Source of the DNA: Pirellulales bacterium
Lineage (GTDB): Bacteria > Planctomycetota > Planctomycetia > Pirellulales > Thermoguttaceae
DNA: 10,325 nucleotides
Direction: 5' to 3'
Assembly (NCBI GenBank): GCA_030617125.1
Contig: JAUWWA010000028.1
Location: 1-10,325, forward strand
Each line of letters begins with the position of its first letter. Positions within the stretch are counted from its first letter, which is position 1. The translations under genes and the position numbers were made by a program. The notes beneath the pieces were generated by a model that searched no databases, was not told where the DNA came from, and saw nothing but the letters and a program-made list of their open reading frames with translations. Positions 1-6,092 of the stretch are shown here, piece by piece.

Positions 1-864
1 CTCGACCTGGTCTACCGGCTGACGCGCGAGGAGAGTCCGACGCCGTACCGGCTGAACGTCGGCGACGAGATCCGAGTGGAATCGTTCACCGACTCGGCGC
101 TCAGCCGCGAGTTGCTGGTCCAGCCTGACGGAACCGTCACGCTGCGGCTGCTAGGCCAGGTCCACGCCACGGGGCGCACCGTCACGCAATTGAAAAACAT
201 TCTGGAGAAGAGGTACAAAAAGTACTATAAGGTGCCGGCGATCACCGTCACGCCGCTACGCGTGAACACGAAGCTGGAGGACTTGCGCGCGGCGGTCGAC
301 AGCCGCTACGGGACGGGTGGGCAGCAGCGTGTGGCCCGGGTGACACCCGCCGGAAACATCTCCCTGCCGGTTCTCGGGTCGGTGTTTGTTCAGGGGCTGA
401 CACTCAGCGAGTTGCAAGTTGAGTTAAACGAGCGCTATCAAGAACGAATCTTCGGGATCGAGGTGATGCCGGTGCTGTTGGAGCGCGCGCCGCGTTACGT
501 GTACGTGCTGGGCGAGGTGGCCACGCCCGGCCGCTTCGAGCTGACCGGCCCCACCACGCTGCTTCAGGCGATCAGCTTGGCCGGAAGTTGGAACGTCGGC
601 GCGCACCTGAAGCAAATCGTTGTCTTCCGCCGCGGCGACGACTGGAGCCTGATGGCTACGATGGTCGACGTGCATCGGGCCTTGTTCGGCAAGCAGCCTT
701 GCCCTCCCGGCGAGATCTGGCTCGACGATTCCGACGTGATTATCGTGCCGAAGAGCCCGATCCTGGCGGCCGACGATTTTATCGACTTGGTGTTCACGCG
801 CGGCATCTACGGCGTGTTTCCGATGAGTGCGTCGCTGGACTTCGTGAAGCTTAGTTCACTGTAG
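1..864 (+). CDS. Polysaccharide export protein (Wza/OPX type) with SLBB domain, 5' end missing
   Basis: The frame is open from the left edge and ends at TAG 862-864, giving 287 visible residues; the start and any lipoprotein signal lie outside the window. Residues 16-84 form a poly-export (Wza N-terminal) domain opening with PYRLNVGDEIRVES and continuing with QPDGTVTLRLLGQV, the usual family pattern. Residues 113-160 repeat that pattern (VTPAGNISLPVLGSV, then a helix LSELQVELNERY). An SLBB-like beta-grasp segment follows (RYVYVLGEVATPGRFEL, then TTLLQAISLAGS). Proteins of this family form the outer-membrane or periplasmic channel that exports capsule or exopolysaccharide, usually with a Wzc-type co-polymerase. 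No such partner is visible here, so the pathway cannot be named. The C-terminus (about residues 255-287) has no obvious membrane-spanning amphipathic helix like that of Wza. The family is clear; the exact polymer and length are unknown. Confidence 0.87.
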   Translation, partial: LDLVYRLTREESPTPYRLNVGDEIRVESFTDSALSRELLVQPDGTVTLRLLGQVHATGRTVTQLKNILEKRYKKYYKVPAITVTPLRVNTKLEDLRAAVDSRYGTGGQQRVARVTPAGNISLPVLGSVFVQGLTLSELQVELNERYQERIFGIEVMPVLLERAPRYVYVLGEVATPGRFELTGPTTLLQAISLAGSWNVGAHLKQIVVFRRGDDWSLMATMVDVHRALFGKQPCPPGEIWLDDSDVIIVPKSPILAADDFIDLVFTRGIYGVFPMSASLDFVKLSSL

Positions 865-866
865 CA

Positions 867-1391
867 CTACAGATCGTCAAAGAACTTATCCAATGCACCG
901 TCGTCGGGTTTGATGTCGTCCAGCTCGCTCATAAGTTCCGCGGCCATTGCTTCAAGGTCCGGAACCTCCGCCGGCGTGGCATCGGATGGCGCCGCCTCGC
1001 CGGCCGGCACAAAGTCGAACGTGGCGCCCTCGCCACCGGACGGAGCCGGCACAGCGTCCTCCTCGACGACCTTCGCGGCCGGCACCGCATCAAGATCGCC
1101 GTCGTAGTCGTAGTCCGCCCGAAACGTCAACGGCCCGACGGAAAACTGCTTGCCCGGGTACAGCGGCGCCTCGCTGACACGTTGCCCCTCGACGACCGTC
1201 CCATTGAGGCTTCCGAGATCGCGAATCATCAGCAGGCCGTTCCGCTCGAAGATCTCAGAGTGCCGGCGCGAGATCATCGGGTGCGCGACGGTCAGTCCGG
1301 CTTCGCGGCTTCGGCCGATAACGGTGGGCAGCTTCAAGGCGACCTCGGTCTTGTTCGCCCTGCCGCCAACAACAATCAGTTTCGCTTCCAT
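867..1391 (-). CDS. FHA-domain protein with acidic C-terminal tail
   Basis: This 174-residue protein starts at ATG 1391-1389. An in-frame TTG at 1439 would add 16 residues, but they do not look like part of the domain, so the ATG is preferred; the Shine-Dalgarno is weak for both. Residues 1-92 are a FHA fold with the signature residues in order: GR (26-27, VIGRSRE), SRRH (41-44) and NG (63-64, LGSLNGT). FHA domains bind phosphothreonine peptides, so the protein is probably a cytoplasmic adaptor in Ser/Thr kinase signalling; no kinase gene is visible nearby. Residues 95-174 are a low-complexity Ala/Pro/Asp/Glu-rich tail ending in LDKFFDDL, probably disordered with a short terminal helix. The gene converges on the export gene, with only 2 bases between the stops and no terminator. 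The family assignment is secure; the partner is unknown. Confidence 0.86.
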   Translation of the reverse strand: MEAKLIVVGGRANKTEVALKLPTVIGRSREAGLTVAHPMISRRHSEIFERNGLLMIRDLGSLNGTVVEGQRVSEAPLYPGKQFSVGPLTFRADYDYDGDLDAVPAAKVVEEDAVPAPSGGEGATFDFVPAGEAAPSDATPAEVPDLEAMAAELMSELDDIKPDDGALDKFFDDL

Positions 1392-1441
1392 TGGTGGTTT
1401 TTCGCTCTGATTTCCCAACGCGATTAGATGCCACCTCAATC

Positions 1442-1470
1442 ATGATAGTCTTGGATGAGCCAAGTAGCAA
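1442..1470 (-). promoter_or_regulatory. Candidate sigma70-like promoter for the FHA gene
   Basis: On the minus strand TTGCTA (1470-1465) and TATCAT (1447-1442) are separated by 17 bases, matching the sigma70 consensus at 4/6 and 5/6. Transcription would start near 1435, leaving about 45 bases of leader before ATG 1391. The spacer contains the inverted repeat CTTGG-N5-CCAAG (1450-1464), which could be an operator. This is pattern matching only. Confidence 0.4.
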
Positions 1471-1652
1471 CGGCCAGCAGGCCGGGAATCGCGTGGGTTG
1501 TCTGAGACATGTGGGCATTGCAGGGGTGCTGCGAAGCCTGGGGATTTTCAGCGCGGCCGCATCCGGCGGAATTGCTTGCCGGCTCCCCCCACAAGAAGGC
1601 CCATTGACCGCCGCGGTCGAATCCGTTTCACTTGCGCGAGGCTCAATTGCCC

Positions 1653-1680
1653 TTGAATGTCGTCTCGGGACACCTATAAT
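1653..1680 (+). promoter_or_regulatory. Sigma70-like promoter for tRNA-Gly (and probably tig)
   Basis: TTGAAT (1653-1658) and a perfect TATAAT (1675-1680) are separated by 16 bases. The start point would fall near 1687, about 50 bases before the mature tRNA. It is the strongest promoter-like element upstream of both the tRNA and tig, and no terminator lies between those two genes. Confidence 0.65.
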
Positions 1681-1735
1681 CCCGTGTTCCGACGATGGCG
1701 GGTTCATCGCCTCGCGGCGGCGGATCGGCTTGCAG

Positions 1736-1808
1736 GCGGGTGTAGCTCAGTTGGCAGAGCACGACGTTGCCAACGTCGTTGTCGTGGGTTCGAATCCCAT
1801 CACCCGCT
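1736..1808 (+). tRNA. tRNA-Gly (anticodon GCC)
   Basis: The 73-base sequence folds into a full cloverleaf. The acceptor stem GCGGGTG/CACCCGC is perfectly paired. The D-arm is GCTC/GAGC, and the anticodon stem CGACG/CGTCG encloses loop TTGCCAA with anticodon GCC at 1769-1771. The T-arm is GTGGG-TTCGAAT-CCCAT with one G-T pair. The discriminator is T at 1808, and CCA is not fully encoded (CCT follows), so the tail must be added enzymatically. The tRNA decodes GGC and GGU glycine codons. It lies 40 bases upstream of tig on the same strand. Confidence 0.97.
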
Positions 1809-1848
1809 CCTTTGTCATTTTGGCTCACCTTACTCGACGGCAGGAAAC

Positions 1849-3447
1849 ATGGCTGATACCCAGAACCCGAACTCCGACGACGCCTTGACCACCGACGACG
1901 ATCCCGCCGACAACCAGACCGATGTCGACGTGGACGAAATGGACGCGGACGACATGGATGAGCCGGTTGCGACGGCCCAGGCGGAGCAAGCGGACGAGGA
2001 AGCGGAGAAGCTGCAACTGGACGTGACGGTCGACGAGCGTAGCGCGTGCGCGCGTCATATCACGGTGACGATTCCGCGCGACGATATCGACCGTTACTAC
2101 GACAAGGAATTCACCGAACTGATGCCGACGGCGCAGGTGCCCGGTTTTCGCCCCGGCCGTACGCCGCGGAAGCTGGTCGAGAAGCGTTTTCGCAAGGACG
2201 TTGCGGATCGGGTGAAGAGCAACCTGCTGATGGATGGGCTTGCGCAGCTCAGCGAAGAGCAGGACCTCTCGCCGATCAGCGAGCCGGACATCGACCTCGA
2301 CGCGATCGACATTCCGGACGACGGGCCGATGACGTTCGAGTTTGATCTGGAGGTTCGTCCCCAGTTCGAGTTGCCGAAGTGGAAGAGGCTTTTGATCGAG
2401 AAGCCGTTGCGCGAGTTCTCGGCCGAAGACGTAGACAGGACGTTGCAGAACGTGTTGGCCAATCGCGGCCGGCTGCTTCCCTACGAGGGACCGGCGGAGG
2501 CGGGCGACTACATCACGACGAATCTCACGTTCAAGCACGGCGACGAGGTCCTCTCCCAGGGTGCCGAAGAGGTGATCCGGATTCGGCCCGTGCTGAGTTT
2601 CCGCGATGGCAGAATCGAGGAGTTCGACAAGTTGTTGACGGGCGTGCAGTCGGGCGAAACGCGCCGAGGCAAGGCCAAACTCACCGACGACGCCCCGAAC
2701 GTCGCCATGCGAGGCAAGGAAGTCATCGCTGAGTTTGAGATTCTCGAAGTCAAGAGACTTGAAGTGCCCGAACTTGACGAGGAACTGCTCGACGAGTTGG
2801 GCGGTTTCGAGTTGGAGGCCGATTTCCGCGACACGATTAAGGACCAACTCGAGCGCCAGTTGGACTACGCGCAGCACCGCCGCGCCCGAGAGCAGATCAC
2901 TGCCGCCTTGACGGTGGCCGCCGATTGGGAGCTGCCGCCCGAGTTGCTCGAGCGGCAGAGCCAACGGGAGCTGCAGCGAGCGGTGCTCGAGTTGCGGCGC
3001 AGCGGGTTCGACGAGAACGAGATTCGCGCCCACGAAAACGCCCTGCGTCAGAACAGCCGGGCCTCGACCGCCCGGGCACTGAAGGAGCATTTCATCCTCG
3101 AACGCATCGCCGAGGAGGAAGAGATCGAGGTCGACGAGGAAGACTACGATCGCGAAATCCGGCTGATCGCGGCCCAGAGCAACGAGTCGCCGCGTCGGGT
3201 CCGGGCGAGGTTGGAAAAGTCCGGCTCGATGGACGTGCTGCGAAACCAGATCGTCGAACGCAAGGTGATCGAGTTAATCCTCGAACATGCCGATTTCAAG
3301 GAAGTTCCTTACGAGATGGAAGGAGCCGACGAAGAAGCGATCGACCAGGCGGCCGGGGGCGAGGTATCGGATATCCCCGAGGCAAAACCCGAAAGCGGCG
3401 AAGCCGCCGAAGGCGGCCGGCCGAAGGAACCGCCCTTGCGGGAGTAG
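1849..3447 (+). CDS. tig: Trigger factor, ribosome-associated chaperone
   Basis: The predicted protein has 532 residues against about 430 in E. coli. The start is ATG 1849, with AGGA at 1842-1845 a short distance upstream; the frame stays open further up through the tRNA, which rules out longer versions. Residues 1-55 are a strongly acidic, probably disordered extension. Residues 56-170 are the ribosome-binding domain with the docking signature GFRPGRTP at 99-106. Residues 215-302 correspond to the FKBP-type PPIase domain but are degenerate: the usual IPGFE-like segment reads IEEFDKLL. Residues 305-485 form the SurA-like helical cradle, and residues 490-532 are another acidic, glycine-rich tail. 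Trigger factor binds near the ribosomal exit tunnel and shields nascent chains. Its position ahead of clpP matches the widespread tig-clpP arrangement, although clpX does not follow here. Identification is firm. Confidence 0.95.
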   Translation: MADTQNPNSDDALTTDDDPADNQTDVDVDEMDADDMDEPVATAQAEQADEEAEKLQLDVTVDERSACARHITVTIPRDDIDRYYDKEFTELMPTAQVPGFRPGRTPRKLVEKRFRKDVADRVKSNLLMDGLAQLSEEQDLSPISEPDIDLDAIDIPDDGPMTFEFDLEVRPQFELPKWKRLLIEKPLREFSAEDVDRTLQNVLANRGRLLPYEGPAEAGDYITTNLTFKHGDEVLSQGAEEVIRIRPVLSFRDGRIEEFDKLLTGVQSGETRRGKAKLTDDAPNVAMRGKEVIAEFEILEVKRLEVPELDEELLDELGGFELEADFRDTIKDQLERQLDYAQHRRAREQITAALTVAADWELPPELLERQSQRELQRAVLELRRSGFDENEIRAHENALRQNSRASTARALKEHFILERIAEEEEIEVDEEDYDREIRLIAAQSNESPRRVRARLEKSGSMDVLRNQIVERKVIELILEHADFKEVPYEMEGADEEAIDQAAGGEVSDIPEAKPESGEAAEGGRPKEPPLRE

Positions 3448-3473
3448 TGCCGCGAACCGAGGATCGCAGATTT

Positions 3474-3535
3474 GTTTGGCTGCCGCCGGTACGGCGGCGT
3501 GAATGTTTGGCCGCCGCCGGTATGGCGGCGTGAAT
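3474..3535. repeat. Two tandem copies of a 31-base hairpin-forming repeat
   Basis: Copies at 3474-3504 and 3505-3535 are directly adjacent and differ at only two positions (T3481/C3512 and C3492/T3523). Each starts with GTTTGGC, ends with GGCGTGAAT and contains a palindrome: GCCGCCG-GTA-CGGCGGC (3482-3498) in the first, and the same with one G-U pair (3513-3529) in the second. The pair lies 26 bases after the tig stop and before clpP1. There is no T-run, so this is not a standard intrinsic terminator. It resembles a REP-like palindromic element, related to the hairpin at 7622-7641. Confidence 0.85.
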
Positions 3536-3581
3536 CACCGGGCGTGGATGCCTCGGCTAGACTGAAAACGAAGGACCGCTT

Positions 3582-4211
3582 ATGAGCCATTCCCCTTGGC
3601 CGATGCCGATGGATCCGGTGTTGGCGTATCGCGATTATCAGCGTCAGCGTCAGATGACGCTTGACGATCTCTTGCTGGAAAACCGGATCATCTTTCTGCC
3701 CGGCGAAATCAACGACGCCCGGGCGAACGCGCTGGTGATGCAGCTTCTGTACTTGCAGAGTGAGAATCGCCACAAGGACATCCATTTCTACATCAATTCG
3801 CCCGGCGGCAGTGTCAGCGCCACGTTGGCGGTCTACGACACGATGCAGATACTCAGTTGTCCCGTGGCGACGTACTGCGTGGGGCTGGCGGCCAGCGGCG
3901 GTGCGGTCTTGCTGGCCGGCGGGGCCAAGAAGAAACGTTTCGCGTTGCCGAACGCCAAAGTGATGCTCCACCAGCCGTACGGGCACGTCGGCGGCCAGGT
4001 TTCCGATATCGAAATCCAGGCCGACGAAATCCTCAAGACGCGGGACGCCCTCAATACAATCCTTGCCGGCCATACCGGGCAGCCGATCGACCGGATCGCC
4101 AAGGACACCGACCGCGACTTCTACATGAACGCCGAGGCGGCCAAGGAGTACGGTGTGGTGGACGATATCCTGACCAAGAAAGAAGCCGATCAAGACGAGG
4201 ACGAGGACTGA
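3582..4211 (+). CDS. clpP: ATP-dependent Clp protease proteolytic subunit, divergent N-terminus (ClpP1)
   Basis: This 209-residue serine peptidase is preceded by AAGGA (3571-3575) six bases before ATG 3582. The catalytic triad is intact: Ser105 in [10 protein letters not shown], His130 in MLHQP and Asp179 in DTDRD. The Met that usually follows the catalytic Ser is Gly here. The handle region ([20 protein letters not shown], 136-155) is canonical. The N-terminus is not: residues 1-33 lack the usual IPxVIE...DIYSRLL segment and instead read like the [14 protein letters not shown] type found in multi-ClpP bacteria. No propeptide is evident, and the C-terminus ends in the acidic DQDEDED. ClpP subunits form a double-heptamer chamber that degrades proteins fed by ClpX, ClpA or ClpC. 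The gene probably forms an operon with clpP2, one base downstream. It may act in a mixed ClpP1-ClpP2 ring. Confidence 0.94.
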   Translation: MSHSPWPMPMDPVLAYRDYQRQRQMTLDDLLLENRIIFLPGEINDARANALVMQLLYLQSENRHKDIHFYINSPGGSVSATLAVYDTMQILSCPVATYCVGLAASGGAVLLAGGAKKKRFALPNAKVMLHQPYGHVGGQVSDIEIQADEILKTRDALNTILAGHTGQPIDRIAKDTDRDFYMNAEAAKEYGVVDDILTKKEADQDEDED

Positions 4212-4212
4212 C

Positions 4213-4806
4213 ATGCCTTTGATTCCGTACGTGATTGAGAAGAGCGGCCGCGAAGAGCGGGCGATGGACATTTACAGCCGCCTGTTGAAGGACCGTATCA
4301 TCTTTCTCGGCTCACAGCTCAACGACGAGGTGGCCAACGCGACCGTCGCCCAGTTGCTCTTCCTCCAGTCGGAGGACCCAAAGGCGGATATCCACCTTTA
4401 TATCAACTCGCCCGGTGGGAGCATCTCGGCCGGGCTGGCCATCTACGACACCATGCAGTTCGTCAACTGCGACGTGGCCACCTATTGCGTCGGCCAGTGC
4501 GCTTCGATGGGCGCCGTGCTGCTGACCGCCGGCGCCGAAGGAAAACGCAAGGCCCTGCCCAACTCCCGCATCATGATCCACCAACCCATGGCCGGCATGG
4601 AAGGCTCGGCCGAGGACATCATGATCCATGCCAAGGAATTCACCAAAATCAAGGAGCGGCTCAACAAGATCCTCATCAAGCACACCGGACACGCACTGGA
4701 AAAAATTGAACAAGATACCGATCGCGACCGATTTATGTCGGCCGAGGAAGCCCTCGAATACCGGCTAATCGACGCCGTGATTGAACATGTGCAGGAAACG
4801 GAGTAA
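4213..4806 (+). CDS. clpP: ATP-dependent Clp protease proteolytic subunit, canonical N-terminus (ClpP2)
   Basis: This 197-residue protein starts at ATG 4213, one base after the clpP1 stop. Its ribosome site, GAGG at 4203-4206, lies inside the GACGAG codons for the clpP1 acidic tail, so the two genes are probably translationally coupled. The N-terminus [23 protein letters not shown] is the classic ClpP axial-loop segment. The triad is intact: Ser98 (CASMGA), His123 (MIHQP) and Asp172 (DTDRD). Length and spacing match the family exactly. The handle region is less typical: [20 protein letters not shown] replaces the common GGxxGQAxDIEIxAxEILKxR pattern. Together with ClpP1, it suggests two different rings or one mixed tetradecamer. 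It is very likely co-transcribed with the lipoprotein gene 32 bases downstream. Confidence 0.95.
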   Translation: MPLIPYVIEKSGREERAMDIYSRLLKDRIIFLGSQLNDEVANATVAQLLFLQSEDPKADIHLYINSPGGSISAGLAIYDTMQFVNCDVATYCVGQCASMGAVLLTAGAEGKRKALPNSRIMIHQPMAGMEGSAEDIMIHAKEFTKIKERLNKILIKHTGHALEKIEQDTDRDRFMSAEEALEYRLIDAVIEHVQETE

Positions 4807-4838
4807 GCACTCGCACACCCATTCCGCCTGAGGTCGAC

Positions 4839-5864
4839 ATGAGAACATGGAAGTTTCTTGTCGCGGGGCTGCTGCTGGCGACAGTGGCCGGCTGCCGGAC
4901 CGATCCGAATATCCTCCTGTTGGAGCGGGAACTCCGCTTGCACGAAGACGAAATCTACCGCCTCCGCGCCCAACTCGAAGACTGTCATGAAGTCATGCAA
5001 GCCGGCGCAGTGCCCGCCATCGTCGTTGGCGAATCGTCGGGCGTTCCCGGCAGCGCCCCGCCGCGTGTTCGTAGGAGCGTACCGTCAGATACCCGCGGAA
5101 GCGAAGCGCCGAACCTGCCGTCCTTGCAGAACGTGACGCCCGATATGTCTGGGGCCGTGTTGGGGGAGAAGGTCCCCAGTACGCTGAAGCATGGCGCTGT
5201 GCCCAAGAAAAGCGATCCTTCGCCGGTCCCGCACGAATCCAGTCCCACGAACCAACCGCGCGAGGAAGAACCAGACGAGGCCCCAAGAGCGTCTCAAACC
5301 AATGCGATACTGCCGGCCGGTGCAACCGGCAGCCGCCGAGTGGCCCGGCTTGCGCTGAGCCGGCTGCTGTGCGGCGGCTACGACAACGACGGCCGCCCGG
5401 GTGATGAAGGCATCACGCTCCGCCTGCAACCCCGCGACGCCCAGGGACGGCTCGTCGAGGCGCCCGGCGACGTCGCAGTGGTCGTGCTCGATTCGGCGCT
5501 CCGCGGCGAGTCCGCGCGCGTGGCCCGCTGGGACTTCACCGCCGCACAGACGGCCACCCGCTTCCGTGGCAGCGGAACCACCCGGGGTATCCAACTGAAA
5601 GCCCCCTGGCCGGCCGCCGCGCCGTCGCATGGTAGACTTCACCTCTTCGTGCGATACACGACGGCGGACGGGCGCCGCTTTGAGGTCGATCAGCCGATCC
5701 GCGTGGCAGTCTCGGGCGAGCGACTACCGCGCTGGGTGGCGACCGATCCGCCCGTGGAACCTCCCACACCGACGGTCCGGCTTCCGCAATCGCGGCCGGC
5801 GCGCCCGGCGTCGCGGCCCGCCGAGCCGAGCATCCAGCGTCCCGTCTGGTCGCCGCATCGGTAG
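4839..5864 (+). CDS. Predicted lipoprotein with coiled coil and conserved C-terminal domain, function unknown
   Basis: The predicted protein has 341 residues, with TGAGG (4829-4833) five bases before ATG 4839. Residues 1-19 are a lipoprotein signal peptide: basic MRTWK, a hydrophobic core, and lipobox VAGC with Cys19 as the acylation site. Arg20 follows; it is not the Asp that causes inner-membrane retention in E. coli, so outer-membrane delivery is plausible. Residues 22-50 (ILLLERELRLHEDEIYRLRAQLED) are a short coiled coil, suggesting oligomerisation. Residues 55-165 are a disordered Pro/Ser/Glu-rich linker. Residues 167-295 look like a beta-rich domain (LALSRLLCGGYDNDGRPGDE, then alternating strands ending QPIRVAVSGE). 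The tail is Pro/Arg-rich. I do not recognise a characterised family. It shares the clpP strand with a small gap, so it is probably the last gene of that operon. Confidence 0.85.
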   Translation: MRTWKFLVAGLLLATVAGCRTDPNILLLERELRLHEDEIYRLRAQLEDCHEVMQAGAVPAIVVGESSGVPGSAPPRVRRSVPSDTRGSEAPNLPSLQNVTPDMSGAVLGEKVPSTLKHGAVPKKSDPSPVPHESSPTNQPREEEPDEAPRASQTNAILPAGATGSRRVARLALSRLLCGGYDNDGRPGDEGITLRLQPRDAQGRLVEAPGDVAVVVLDSALRGESARVARWDFTAAQTATRFRGSGTTRGIQLKAPWPAAAPSHGRLHLFVRYTTADGRRFEVDQPIRVAVSGERLPRWVATDPPVEPPTPTVRLPQSRPARPASRPAEPSIQRPVWSPHR

Positions 5865-6092
5865 CATTAACGGAGTCAGACTCTCAATCTTCAATCTTGA
5901 CCCGGCAAGCCCAAGACTCGCGAAAACGCAAATGCGCGGGATGCAAGCGCCCACTCTGCCATCCAACAACCGGATTCGGGTCACCCCCCGCTCGTTGTAG
6001 GTTCACCGGTTTGACATTGACGCTCGGGCGGCTTCCACTACAATGCCGCGACCCGGTACGCCGCCAACCAGCACCGACGCTGAATCCACGTG
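5865..6092. other. Intergenic region between the lipoprotein gene and lysS
   Basis: These 228 bases separate the two genes. They contain a small 11-base palindrome (GAGTC-A-GACTC, 5873-5883), a tandem TCAATCT duplication (5884-5897) and the lysS promoter candidate at 6017-6044. I see no intrinsic terminator and no supported small gene; the open frames here have no recognisable protein features. Confidence 0.55.
6017..6044 (+). promoter_or_regulatory. Sigma70-like promoter for lysS
   Basis: TTGACG (6017-6022) and TACAAT (6039-6044), each 5/6 to consensus, are 16 bases apart, the same spacing as the tRNA-Gly promoter. An overlapping perfect TTGACA at 6011-6016 is spaced too far (22 bases) to use this -10. 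The start would be near 6051, leaving a leader of about 40 bases. Confidence 0.65.

Larger units (their letters stand above)
1392..1735. other. 344-base intergenic region between the FHA gene and tRNA-Gly
   Basis: I see no credible coding frame here. The left part holds the candidate minus-strand promoter and the right part the candidate tRNA promoter. In between there is only a short GACCG-CCG-CGGTC hairpin near 1607-1619 and no recognisable repeat or RNA family. The region therefore looks like a divergent control region. Confidence 0.6.

Noticed and set aside
1643..1828. Minus-strand open frame encoding a GIRTHDN-containing peptide across the tRNA
   Set aside because: This is the familiar false translation of a tRNA's T-arm; it overlaps tRNA-Gly and has no ribosome site or domain.
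1825..3090. 421-codon minus-strand open frame opposite tig
   Set aside because: It mirrors a clear trigger factor gene, has skewed Leu/Arg/Val composition and no identifiable domain.
3403..3417. GCCGCC-GAA-GGCGGC hairpin at the end of tig
   Set aside because: It encodes the low-complexity Glu/Ala/Gly tail, lacks the GTTTGGC and GTGAAT flanks of the tandem repeat and has no T-run, so I did not count it as a repeat copy or terminator.
3535..3563. Possible promoter directly upstream of clpP1 (TAGACT as -10)
   Set aside because: Only 4/6 match with no acceptable -35 at the right distance; too weak to report.
5310..5332. Inverted repeat CTGCCGG-N9-CCGGCAG inside the lipoprotein gene
   Set aside because: It lies in coding sequence at a linker, and 7-base GC arms are not unusual at this base composition. 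No regulatory context.
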